Source of the DNA: Mucilaginibacter daejeonensis
GTDB taxonomy: Bacteria; Bacteroidota; Bacteroidia; Sphingobacteriales; Sphingobacteriaceae
Assembly (NCBI RefSeq): GCF_020783335.1
Contig: NZ_CP086068.1
Span: 806,001-870,000, forward strand
DNA length: 64,000 nt
Direction: 5' to 3'
The position numbers and the translations under genes were made by a program. Positions 7,458 through 16,292 of the stretch are shown here, piece after piece. Position 1 is the stretch's first letter, and every line of letters begins with the position of its first letter. The notes beneath the pieces were generated by a model. It had not been told where the DNA came from. It did not search any database and saw only the letters and a list, made by a program, of their open reading frames with translations.

Positions 7458-9647
7458 TTATGGTCGTATACTGAACTCCGCCTTCAATTTAGCCGAAGCG
7501 GAATTCTCGCCTATGACCAACCGATAGGTGCCTTTGTATAGTTGCCATTGATGCTTCTTATCGTCCCATTTTTGGAGGGCCTTTACCGGGATTGCCAGGT
7601 TCACCACCTTGCTTTCTCCCTGATTTAAAGATACCCGCTTGAAGGCTTTGAGCTCTTTGATCGGCATCCGGTCGAGATCAGGGTATTCGATATAGGCCTG
7701 AACCACTTCGTCTCCTTTCATAGCGCCCGTATTCTTCACTTTTACCGAAAAGCTGATGCTATCCTTAGTGCCGTAGGTCTTGCGCGGTCGCTGCTCCCAA
7801 CTGCGATCAAAAGTGGTATAGCTCAGTCCAAAGCCAAATGGGTACTGTACCGGGCCGTTATGATACCGGTAGGTTCGGCCTTTCATCACATAGCTGTTGT
7901 AAGGCGGCAGATCATTGACCGACCGGTAAAAAGTAAGCGGCAAACGGCCCGAAGGTGATACCTTGCCCAAAAGGATGTCTGCGAAAGCATTGCCACCTTG
8001 CTCGCCCGGGTACCAGGCCAGCACAATGGCATCAACGTACGGTTCAATGGCTGCTATGTCTACCGCGCTGCCGCTGGTCACCACTGCAATGATCGGTTTG
8101 TTTGGTACACCTTTGCGAAGTGCTTTAATGAACGCTACGTTCCCGGCAGGTAGGCTCAGGTCTATCTTATCACCGCCATTGGTTGACAGGAACGCGTCAC
8201 CTGCTTCGCCTTCCAATACCGGCGAGAGGCCAATTACCGCCACCGTTACATCGGCATTGCCGGCACCCCATATGCCACCAAAATGAGTGGTATCGGTATA
8301 GCTCGACCCAAGGTCATATTCCACACGTGTATCGGGTTCTACTGCCCCAGTGATACCTTCCACAAAGTCCACCATTTTGCTATTCACGCCATGGTAGCTC
8401 CCTGCCAGCACATCAAGCGATGAAGCATTGGTGCCTAACACCATAATGCTGCTGAAGCCATCCTTTTTGAGCGGTAATACGCCGTTCTTATTTTTGAGCA
8501 GTACCATGCTCTGTTGAGCGGCCTGCCGTGCAAGCGCTATGTGTTGGGCATTATTGATACTATCGGCACCGTAGCTGTAATAGGGGCTACTCTGCGGTTG
8601 GTCAAAAAAGCCAAGTTTGAATTCTGTCCGGAGCACAGGTGTCAGTGCCTTGTTAACGTCGGCTTCGGTGATCAAACCTTGCTTGATGGCCTTGACCACA
8701 TCGTTTTGTAGTACCGATGAACAATCGAGGCCGATGCCCGCTTTGATGGCCGCAGCTGCTGTCTCTACCCCGTTCTTCAGCACTTTGTGACGGAGAAAAA
8801 CGTCGTCCAGCGCGCCGCAGTCGGTCACCACGTGGCCCTTAAAGCCCCATTCTTTGATAAGGATCTTGTTCAGATAGGAGCGGCTGGTAGAGTTGGGTTC
8901 GCCGTTCACCCGGTTGTAAGCCGTCATCACCGATTCTACGCCGTGGTCGACCAAAGCTTTAAAGGCCGGTAGGTAGGTCTCCCGTAGGTCCTTCTCATTC
9001 ACGATCGCATCGAACTCATCGCGCGTGGCCTCGGGGCCACTGTGAGCGACAAAGTGTTTGGCCGTGGCGCTGGTCTTCAACCTTAACGGATCAGTACCTT
9101 GCATTCCGCGTACGTAGGCCGCCCCCATTATGGAGGTCAGATAAGGATCTTCGCCGTAGGTCTCCTGTCCGCGTCCCCATCGCGGATCCCTGAAAATGTT
9201 AATGTTAGGCGACCAGAACGTTAGTCCCATGTATTGTAACCGGCGGTCTTTTTTTACGCCAAGGTTGTATTTGGCTCGCGCTTCTGTTGATATGGTGTTG
9301 GCCACCTGGTACACCAACTCGTCATTAAAAGTTGCCGCAAGTGCGATCGCTTGGGGGAAAACGGTGGCCTGCCCGGCACGTGCCACCCCGTGCAAACCCT
9401 CGTTCCACCAATTGTAAGCAGGTATACCCAGTCGTGGGACGGCCTTGCTGCGGTATCCCATTAGTGATGCTTTTTCTTCAATGGTGAGTGAGCTGATCAG
9501 CGACCTGACACGCGTGTCAATAGGTTGCGTCTCGTCAAGATAAGCAGGGCGAGTTTGAGCGAAGATGGTGTTGCTGCTGGCCGCAAATAGTAAGGAGATA
9601 CAAAGGCTTAGGCGCGTATTTTTACGGGAAAGTTGGGTGAAGATCAT
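7458..9647 (-). CDS. GH3 beta-glycosidase (beta-xylosidase/beta-glucosidase type), secreted
   Basis: Family GH3 exo-enzyme with N- and C-terminal catalytic domains and a C-terminal fibronectin-III-like domain (KTYGTKDSISFSVKVKNTG...). The nucleophile is the Asp in VVTDCGALDD (residue 276 from the chosen start). KHFVAHSGPEATRDEFDA and MTAYNRVNGEPNSTSR are typical of the plant-type beta-xylosidase branch, so xylose is a more likely leaving sugar than glucose, though this cannot be settled by eye. Start: the frame is open up to 9755, but that extension runs through the susD terminator; the ATG at 9647 gives a clean signal peptide ending in TIFAQ. It is transcribed separately from susCD, downstream of their terminator. 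Confidence 0.9.
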   Translation of the reverse strand: MIFTQLSRKNTRLSLCISLLFAASSNTIFAQTRPAYLDETQPIDTRVRSLISSLTIEEKASLMGYRSKAVPRLGIPAYNWWNEGLHGVARAGQATVFPQAIALAATFNDELVYQVANTISTEARAKYNLGVKKDRRLQYMGLTFWSPNINIFRDPRWGRGQETYGEDPYLTSIMGAAYVRGMQGTDPLRLKTSATAKHFVAHSGPEATRDEFDAIVNEKDLRETYLPAFKALVDHGVESVMTAYNRVNGEPNSTSRSYLNKILIKEWGFKGHVVTDCGALDDVFLRHKVLKNGVETAAAAIKAGIGLDCSSVLQNDVVKAIKQGLITEADVNKALTPVLRTEFKLGFFDQPQSSPYYSYGADSINNAQHIALARQAAQQSMVLLKNKNGVLPLKKDGFSSIMVLGTNASSLDVLAGSYHGVNSKMVDFVEGITGAVEPDTRVEYDLGSSYTDTTHFGGIWGAGNADVTVAVIGLSPVLEGEAGDAFLSTNGGDKIDLSLPAGNVAFIKALRKGVPNKPIIAVVTSGSAVDIAAIEPYVDAIVLAWYPGEQGGNAFADILLGKVSPSGRLPLTFYRSVNDLPPYNSYVMKGRTYRYHNGPVQYPFGFGLSYTTFDRSWEQRPRKTYGTKDSISFSVKVKNTGAMKGDEVVQAYIEYPDLDRMPIKELKAFKRVSLNQGESKVVNLAIPVKALQKWDDKKHQWQLYKGTYRLVIGENSASAKLKAEFSIRP

Positions 9648-9733
9648 AAAATTATAGGCGGTCGGTAATGCAAGCGAATGTAATCGATCTGGATGAAATG
9701 ATGATAGCGGAGGCTGGTCAGTGTCGGTGTTAA

Positions 9734-9768
9734 CAAAAAAAGCCAGCCTGGTCACACAGGCTGGCTTT
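9734..9768 (-). terminator. Terminator of the susC-susD operon
   Basis: AGCCAGCCTG (9741-9750), loop GTCACA, CAGGCTGGCT (9757-9766). Read on the minus strand the stem is followed by a run of seven T. It lies 14 bp past the susD stop. Confidence 0.9.
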
Positions 9769-9781
9769 GGAGTATCGGTAA

Positions 9782-11362
9782 TTATTTAACGTCCCAGAAT
9801 ATCTTAGCGGTACGGGTGTCTTTTGACTGTACGGCCGGATAGTTGGTCGTATTGTTCGAGGTCTCTACCGATGGGTAGGTCAGTCGGTTAGGTGGCGTAG
9901 CAAATGCTGCAAGGCTGGCTGTTGGGAAGGTCAGCTGCGGGAATTTGGTACGACGGTACTCAGACCATGCCTGGGTTGACTGCAGGAAGCCAAAGTGAGC
10001 CCATTTTTGAACGTAGATCTTAGCCAGCTTGTTGGCCGATGTGCCGGTGTAGGCCGCAGTTGAAGCGGTAGCAAAGGTATTGATCGTAGCATCGCTTGGC
10101 TTGGTCTCTTTTTTAAGACCGGCGGTATTGATACCGTTCAGGTAGTAATAAAAGCTAACTGATTGTTTAAGAGCGGTCTCGTAAGCGGTCTGCGCATTGG
10201 CAGTGCTTCCCCAACGCTCATAAGCCTCGGCCTTCAAAAAGTTCACCTCTGATGACGTGATCACGATACCCGGTAGCTTGGTGTTCTGTAAAAAGGTGGT
10301 CGAGTCTAATACCGAATACAGGTTGAAGCTGCTTTCTACCTGAGCCTGAGTAAAGGTGATCGGCATGGCCTTGTAATCCTTGTTAGGAACGAACACTCCA
10401 CTAACGGTACGGCCCCACTTGTCGAACAACACCGGTATACGTGGGTCGTTGGCTGGCAACATCACGGTGTTCAGCATGTAGTCAGGTGCATAGTGGCTCG
10501 GTAACTCGGTCAAACCATCGTTCAGGCTGTTCACAAAGTTGGTAAGCGGTTGCAGCAGGATGTCGCTTGTGGCTGGGTTGTAGTTGGCCGAATTGCCGCC
10601 ATCAACCAACGGATAAGTGGTGGAGTTGTTCAGCATGTCTAACACTGCGGTGCGTGCTGTGCTCTCGTTCACGTTCGAAATACGCATCAATAAGCGTAAG
10701 CGGATCGAGTTGGCATAACGGCGCCATTTGTCAACGCTGCCGCTGTTCAATATATCGGCACGGCTGAACTCGGCATTGGTGGTAGCGGTTGAAAAGTAAT
10801 TGGCGCTTGCCTTTAAGCCGTCAAGTATGGTGTTGTACAAAGCGGTCTGCTCATCGAACTTAGCTTGCTTGATGGTGCTGGTGGTTTGCAATGAACCGGC
10901 TTCGCTGAAAGGGATATCGCCCCAAAGGTCGACCATTTGCGAGGCCTGATCATATAATACCACACGGGCTGCCTGCAAAATGATCTCTTGCGAGGCACGG
11001 TCAGCGGCACTTGCGTTATTGTAGTTCACCTCAATGGCGCGGTACTTACCCAACACGCCGGGAGCGTAAAAGTCTGTCCAGTACTGGCCTGTGTAACCGT
11101 CATCCTGGCGGTACATGTTGTTACCGTTGCTGAAGAACGCGGTTTGGCTGTACACGGCAGGGTGCATCAGTAAAAAGGTGCGAACGTTCCAGTATGATGG
11201 TCTTACACGGTCATTATTAAGTATAGAGGTCAAAAGGCCTGCATTGGTAGCCGAGGTGGTCTGGTCGGGATTGTCGAATTTAGCGTCCAGATCCTTTTTA
11301 CAACTACTTGCTGTGATAGCCACCGTAGCAGCCAGTGCGAAGTGTATAAAGTATTTTTTCAT
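9782..11362 (-). CDS. SusD/RagB-like outer-membrane lipoprotein
   Basis: 526 aa with a lipoprotein signal: MKKYFIHFALAATVAITASSC, acylated Cys21. SusD-like proteins are surface lipoproteins that bind the glycan and close over the SusC channel. The body matches the SusD-like_2 style (NVRTFLLMHPAVYSQ..., QAARVVLYDQASQMVDLWGDIPFSEA, ANSIRLRLLMRISN, TSSEVNFLKAEAYERWG), with the TPR-like helical core and the conserved WAHFGFLQSTQAWSEYRRT near the C-terminus. It begins 29 bp after the susC stop and ends at a terminator, so susC-susD form one unit. Its ligand is inferred from the neighbouring enzymes to be an N-glycan or glycopeptide. Confidence 0.93.
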   Translation of the reverse strand: MKKYFIHFALAATVAITASSCKKDLDAKFDNPDQTTSATNAGLLTSILNNDRVRPSYWNVRTFLLMHPAVYSQTAFFSNGNNMYRQDDGYTGQYWTDFYAPGVLGKYRAIEVNYNNASAADRASQEIILQAARVVLYDQASQMVDLWGDIPFSEAGSLQTTSTIKQAKFDEQTALYNTILDGLKASANYFSTATTNAEFSRADILNSGSVDKWRRYANSIRLRLLMRISNVNESTARTAVLDMLNNSTTYPLVDGGNSANYNPATSDILLQPLTNFVNSLNDGLTELPSHYAPDYMLNTVMLPANDPRIPVLFDKWGRTVSGVFVPNKDYKAMPITFTQAQVESSFNLYSVLDSTTFLQNTKLPGIVITSSEVNFLKAEAYERWGSTANAQTAYETALKQSVSFYYYLNGINTAGLKKETKPSDATINTFATASTAAYTGTSANKLAKIYVQKWAHFGFLQSTQAWSEYRRTKFPQLTFPTASLAAFATPPNRLTYPSVETSNNTTNYPAVQSKDTRTAKIFWDVK

Positions 11363-11391
11363 CTCTTTATATATTTTGATGATCTGCTGAG

Positions 11392-14300
11392 TTAGAAGTT
11401 AGCGTTAAGTGACAGGCCAAAGCTGCGGGTAGGAGCGGTAGAGCCCACGTCCACACCTTTAGAGAACCATTGGTTACCTACAGGGGCCTCAGGGTCAACA
11501 TACTTCAATGTTTTGTAGATGTAGAACAGGTTACGGCCGATCAACGAGATACGCACGTTGTTCAGGTGCAATTTGCTCACTACTGATGCCGGTAAACGGT
11601 AACCGATAACGGCCTCACGCAATTTCACATAGCTGTTATTGTAAACCGAACCTTCAAGGTTGTCGGCATCAGCACCCCAGTTGTAGGTGTTCAGGTAGTA
11701 GTTAGCGGCATCTACGATCACGGTGTTGGGCTGGCCGGTATTGGCGTTCACACCTTGTAACAGCACCCCATCGTTGTAGGTATTGCCGTTGGCGGTGTAG
11801 GTGATACCACCATGCGCCGCGTCACGATACTGTAAAGTGCTCTCGAACATACCTGCACCACGCAGATACTTAGATGGGGTAGAAATCATTTGACCACCAA
11901 AACGGTAATCGGTAGTGAAGTCTATCGAGAAGTTCTTGTAAGTAAAGCTGTTCACGATACCACCGATAGCCTTAGGCATGATGTTGCCTGCTTTTACATA
12001 TTTGGTCTTATCGATGATGTAGAAACCGTCATCGCTGATCAAACGCTGTCCGGCAGCATTGGTAGCGATGGGGTAAACGTAAATGTTACCCAACATCTCA
12101 CCTGGTTGGGCCACCAGTTTAACGGCATTCTGGTCGCTGTTATAGAACTGTACCTCAGGTACCCCAGGGGCCAGGCTCAGCAGTTTTGAACGGTTGAACG
12201 CATAGTTGATACGGGTATTCCATTTGAAGTTAGCCGAAGAGAACGGTGTGCCACTTAATGAAAGCTCCAGACCATGGTTGGCTATATCGCCCACGTTAAC
12301 GATCTGTGAGGTAGCGCCGTTACTTGGGGCAATGGCCAAAGGCAGAATCTGATCTTTGATCTTGTTTGTGTAATAAGCTACGTCAAAACCTACACGGTTC
12401 TTGAAGAAACGCATTTCAGCACCATATTCCTGCTCGTATTTCTTTTCCGGACGTAAGGCAAGGTTACCGTAGGCGGCACCGGTAGCTACTGCCAAGGCCG
12501 AACCATTGATGGTTTGTAAAGGTGTTTGGGTGTAAGCGATGTTGGCTTTGTAACGGGTAACGTCATTAGCTACAATGCCGTATGAGGCGCGTAACTTACC
12601 ATAGCTTACAAATTCAGGCATCTTAAATGCCTCGCTAAATACAAAGCCCGAGTTAACTGATGGATAGAAGTAGCTGTTGTTTCCTGGGGGCAGGGTAGAA
12701 GCATACTCCTGGCGTGCGGTACCTTCCACGAACAGGAAGTTCTTGTAGCTTAAGTTCAGGATACCTAAGTAAGCGTACTTCAATTGGCTGGCACGTGTAG
12801 CTGTAGTGGTAGCCTGTGCATAGCTGTTGCTGATGCTGAAGAAATTCTCGGTCACCAAACCTGATGCGGTGCTCGAGTTCTGGTCGCTGTACTTCTCATT
12901 TCTGAAGGTGAAACCACCGCTTGCAGAGAAGTCCAGGTCGCCGACCTTGTTAGAGTAGGTCAAGAGACCATCACCATAAAGGATCGAGTACAGCCCTTTT
13001 GATACGGAGTAGCCGCCGGTACTGTTGCTTGCATTATAGATACTGGAGTACTCATTGTACATCTTGTTCTCTACGCTTGCTGCGGTATAGTCATTACCTA
13101 TACGGGTACGTACCTTCAGGTGTTTCACCACATCCCAGTTGATGGTAGCGCTGGTGAGTAAGCGGTTCTCTTTTTCATCGTAGCTGTTACGGTCCTGGTT
13201 CCAGTAAAAATCGAGCAGGTTGGTAGGACGTATATTGTAAATGAATGCCTCAGGACGGCCACTGCCTAAAGTAGAATATTTGTAGCCTTGTGAGGTCATT
13301 GCATTTTTACGCAACAGGTCCATGTCCTCAGCAGCATTGAAGAAACCACCGAACGAGCCCAATACCTGGCCCAACAAGTAAGGCCTGTTATGGGTGTTGG
13401 TATTGATGTAGTTCACCACGATATCCGTCGAGATCTTGTCAGACAATTTGACAGAGCTGTTCAGGTTGAACGTATTACGGTTCTGCTTGCTGCCCGGGTT
13501 GGTACCCTTGTAATCTAAACGGGTGGCCGATAAGCGGTAATTGATCTTATCGGTTTGGTTAGAGATACCCAGGTTGTAGTTGTTGCTATAACCGTGGTCA
13601 AATACATCGGCATAATTATTCTTTTGAGCCGAATAGGTACGGATGCTGCCATCCCACCATCTTACCTGACTACCATCGAACGCCGGCCCAAATTGTGAAT
13701 AGGCACGATAGTTAGGACGGCGACCAGATGGAGAGCTTGGATCAGCGATCCAGCCTTGAGCGTCGGCACCTACCTGGGTGTTGGTCTCGCGATCGTAACC
13801 CGGGCCATAAGTGGTTTGGTATTTAGGCAAAAATGCTGCACGCTCAATGGTACCGGCATAGTTGAAGTCGACGCCAAGACCACGGCCTTTAACACCTTTT
13901 TTAGTGGTGATAACGATCACACCGCTTGCCGCGTCAGAACCATATAGCGCGCTGGCACTGGCACCTTTTAAAATGCTGATGCTTTCGATATCGGCAGGGT
14001 TGATGTCGAGCATACCGTTACCACGTATACGCTGGTCATCCCAGTAGTTATTATTGTTGGTGCCGTTAACACCTTGTTGCTGATCATTGCGAATGATCAC
14101 ACCATCCACCACGTACAACGGTTGGCGATTATCATATAAAGAGTTGATACCACGTATCTGGATGTTGGTGGCGCTACTGGCACCACCTGGTGCCGAGTTG
14201 ATCTGCACACCGGCCACCTTACCATAAATGGCCGCACCAAAGTTGGTAGCGCCGGCCTGGGTAACCTCTTTGGCGGTAACGGTACCTACTGAGTAACCTA

Positions 14301-14772
14301 AGGCTTTAGCCTCACGCTTGATGCCTAATGAGGTAACTACTACTTCGTTCAAGCTATTTTTTGATGGGTTCAGTCTTACGCTGAGTGTAGTACGTCCTTC
14401 TACCGCTACTTCGGTGCTTTGGTAACCAATGTAAGAGATAACGAGCGTGGCATTGTCTGCAACGGTGAGTTTGAACCTACCGTTACCATCTGTCATGGTG
14501 CCTGCACTGCCGTTCTTGGCTTTTACTGATACACCGGCAAGAGGCTGGCCGTTCTCGTCCAGTACGGTACCGTTCACCGTTATGTCGGCAGCGGCGGTTC
14601 TCACGTTCTCCACTGCGGAGTTGTTGTGTAACCTAAGGGTATTCTGCGGTGCCGACCGGTTTGCCCAGGCACTCAGTGGGATCGCACTGGTAAGCATGAA
14701 GCCCGCTGTTATGAGCATAACAGGGGATGCATATTTACGTGCATTGTTCTTTGAGTAAAGATCGATTTTCAT
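11392..14772 (-). CDS. SusC/RagA-type TonB-dependent outer-membrane transporter
   Basis: About 1126 aa. After a signal segment (cleavage near SAWA) comes a carboxypeptidase-regulatory-like domain (VNGTVLDENGQPLAGVSV...DGNGRFKLTV), then the SusC signature and plug (LNEVVVTSLGIKREAKALGYS, QIRGINSL, PLYVVDGV, SASALYGSDAASGVIVITTKKG), then a long beta-barrel ending in an aromatic strand (FGLSLNANF). It imports oligosaccharides across the outer membrane, powered by TonB, with SusD as lid. The ATG at 14772 is preferred over the one at 14778 because it opens the usual MKI-type signal. It is divergent from the ROK gene, with a 20-bp inverted repeat between them as likely operator. Confidence 0.95.
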   Translation of the reverse strand: MKIDLYSKNNARKYASPVMLITAGFMLTSAIPLSAWANRSAPQNTLRLHNNSAVENVRTAAADITVNGTVLDENGQPLAGVSVKAKNGSAGTMTDGNGRFKLTVADNATLVISYIGYQSTEVAVEGRTTLSVRLNPSKNSLNEVVVTSLGIKREAKALGYSVGTVTAKEVTQAGATNFGAAIYGKVAGVQINSAPGGASSATNIQIRGINSLYDNRQPLYVVDGVIIRNDQQQGVNGTNNNNYWDDQRIRGNGMLDINPADIESISILKGASASALYGSDAASGVIVITTKKGVKGRGLGVDFNYAGTIERAAFLPKYQTTYGPGYDRETNTQVGADAQGWIADPSSPSGRRPNYRAYSQFGPAFDGSQVRWWDGSIRTYSAQKNNYADVFDHGYSNNYNLGISNQTDKINYRLSATRLDYKGTNPGSKQNRNTFNLNSSVKLSDKISTDIVVNYINTNTHNRPYLLGQVLGSFGGFFNAAEDMDLLRKNAMTSQGYKYSTLGSGRPEAFIYNIRPTNLLDFYWNQDRNSYDEKENRLLTSATINWDVVKHLKVRTRIGNDYTAASVENKMYNEYSSIYNASNSTGGYSVSKGLYSILYGDGLLTYSNKVGDLDFSASGGFTFRNEKYSDQNSSTASGLVTENFFSISNSYAQATTTATRASQLKYAYLGILNLSYKNFLFVEGTARQEYASTLPPGNNSYFYPSVNSGFVFSEAFKMPEFVSYGKLRASYGIVANDVTRYKANIAYTQTPLQTINGSALAVATGAAYGNLALRPEKKYEQEYGAEMRFFKNRVGFDVAYYTNKIKDQILPLAIAPSNGATSQIVNVGDIANHGLELSLSGTPFSSANFKWNTRINYAFNRSKLLSLAPGVPEVQFYNSDQNAVKLVAQPGEMLGNIYVYPIATNAAGQRLISDDGFYIIDKTKYVKAGNIMPKAIGGIVNSFTYKNFSIDFTTDYRFGGQMISTPSKYLRGAGMFESTLQYRDAAHGGITYTANGNTYNDGVLLQGVNANTGQPNTVIVDAANYYLNTYNWGADADNLEGSVYNNSYVKLREAVIGYRLPASVVSKLHLNNVRISLIGRNLFYIYKTLKYVDPEAPVGNQWFSKGVDVGSTAPTRSFGLSLNANF

Positions 14773-14778
14773 ACACAA

Positions 14779-15059
14779 TGATTGGTTTTAGTTTAATGTT
14801 GTCGTTAGCAGGAATAGAATAGCGTATTGAAGGGCTACTCATTAGGTATAGGGGGCGGCTTTCATTTTCAGCATGTTTAATAATGACTTAATAAGAGACC
14901 GGTAACTGGTAGTGTAAAGGGCTATAGCGATTAGTTTGTGCTCAAAGAAAGCTAAGCCTTTTAAAATCTTTCCCTAAAATAATGTTAATAAAATGTAAAA
15001 GTCAAATACTTTTTAAAAAATTTAAAAAGTATTTGACTTTCGGATAAAATAAGTTATCT
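14779..15059. promoter_or_regulatory. Divergent regulatory region susC / ROK operon
   Basis: A 281-bp AT-rich interval that must hold the promoters of both the susC-susD operon (leftward) and the ROK-glycosidase operon (rightward). No perfect TAnnTTTG box was found; its only clear structure is the inverted repeat at 14998-15040. Confidence 0.6.
14998..15040. promoter_or_regulatory. 20-bp perfect inverted repeat, candidate ROK operator
   Basis: Arms AAAGTCAAATACTTTTTAAA (14998-15017) and its exact reverse complement (15021-15040) around the loop AAA. It ends 19 bp before the ROK start. Long AT-rich palindromes are the usual targets of NagC/Mlc/XylR-type ROK repressors. It has no GC-rich stem with T-tract and stands between divergent promoters, so an operator is more likely than a terminator. 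Confidence 0.6.
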
Positions 15060-16292
15060 ATGTATATCCATATCACCATGCCCGACCATCGCTTTTTACT
15101 TCTCAACGAAAATCAAGGTGTCATCCAATCATTATTCTATAATGATGCATTATCGAGCACTACCATAAGTACCCTAATAGGTAAAAGCATACCTAACGTG
15201 AATAAGGTGCTGACCATGCTGGTCAAGGAAGGTTATGTTGAGGAGAATGGTTATGCCATTTCGAGCGGTGGGCGTAAACCCCTTAAATATTCATTGGTCG
15301 CTGGTACCCATTTACTGATATCGGTAGCCTTAAGTCAGTATAGTATAAGGATAGTGGCTATAGACATGAAGGGCCGGTTCCTGAACAAGGTCGAGCAGCA
15401 TGCTATAAATATTACGCAGCTCAAGGCCGAAGAAGTGGTGAGCTATATCAATGATTTTATAGCAAGATCCAGTATTGATAAGACAAAGGTGCTCGGCATA
15501 GGCGTCACGATGCCTGGCTTCCTTTCAACTGAGGCGGGTATCAACTACTCATTTCTGCCGGTAGAGGGCCTGTCCTTACGCGAATACCTGCAACAAAATA
15601 TACAACTACCCATCTTCATCGAGAACGACTCTACCGCGATTGCTTTGGGCGAGCAAAAGTTCGGTGTTGCCCGGCAAGAGAACGATGCTATGGTGATCAA
15701 CCTGGGTTGGGGCATTGGTTTGGGCATGATCGTTGGGGGTAAGATATTCAGAGGGCATAGCGGTTTAGCAGGAGAATTCAGCCACATACCGCTGGTCAAG
15801 AACGGTAAATTGTGTACTTGCGGTAAACGTGGCTGTTTAGAGACCGAATCATCATTGATGGCCATCACCGAAAAGGCGATCATGGAGATGGAGCAGGGAG
15901 AGGTTTCCAGCCTGGCCAATTATGCGCAGTTAGATGCCGATACCATCATCAACGAAGCCATTAAAGGCGATACCCTTTCGGTAAAACTGATATCAGAGGC
16001 CGCCTATAACGTAGGGCAGGGCATCGCTATATTGATCCACCTGATGGATCCGGCCGTGATCGTGCTTAGCGGTAAGGGGAGTGTGGTAGGCAAACTATGG
16101 TTATCGCCTATTCAGCAAGCCATTAATGAGCATTGTATACCGCGTTTGGCTCATGGCACTGAATTAAAGGTGTCGGACCTTAACAGTAAAGCGCAATTAC
16201 TTGGCGGGGCCGTACTGGTGATCGAAAGTATAGGCGACCTGCTGATCTCCAGGATCAAGGAACTCGAAAAAGACCACCTGTTCGAAGTATGA
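15060..16292 (+). CDS. ROK family transcriptional regulator (NagC/XylR type)
   Basis: 410 aa. The N-terminal ~65 residues form a winged helix-turn-helix (STTISTLIGKSIPNVNKVLTMLVKEGYVEE). The rest is the ROK sugar-kinase fold: GIGVTMPGFL, ENDSTAIALGEQKFG, NLGWGIGLGMIVGGKIFRG, the motif HSGLAGEFSHIPL and the zinc-binding CTCGKRGCLE. ROK regulators release DNA on binding a sugar or sugar phosphate; here that would be a breakdown product such as GlcNAc or mannose (inference). The ATG at 15078 is an equally possible start. It is the first gene of a seven-gene operon and overlaps the GH29 start by 4 bp, so it probably controls its own operon and susC-susD through the palindrome at 14998. Confidence 0.9.
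   Translation: MYIHITMPDHRFLLLNENQGVIQSLFYNDALSSTTISTLIGKSIPNVNKVLTMLVKEGYVEENGYAISSGGRKPLKYSLVAGTHLLISVALSQYSIRIVAIDMKGRFLNKVEQHAINITQLKAEEVVSYINDFIARSSIDKTKVLGIGVTMPGFLSTEAGINYSFLPVEGLSLREYLQQNIQLPIFIENDSTAIALGEQKFGVARQENDAMVINLGWGIGLGMIVGGKIFRGHSGLAGEFSHIPLVKNGKLCTCGKRGCLETESSLMAITEKAIMEMEQGEVSSLANYAQLDADTIINEAIKGDTLSVKLISEAAYNVGQGIAILIHLMDPAVIVLSGKGSVVGKLWLSPIQQAINEHCIPRLAHGTELKVSDLNSKAQLLGGAVLVIESIGDLLISRIKELEKDHLFEV

Noticed and set aside
9648..9755. N-terminal extension of the GH3 gene by 36 codons
   Set aside because: The extension runs through the susD terminator hairpin and puts 36 residues before an otherwise normal signal peptide; the ATG at 9647 is better.
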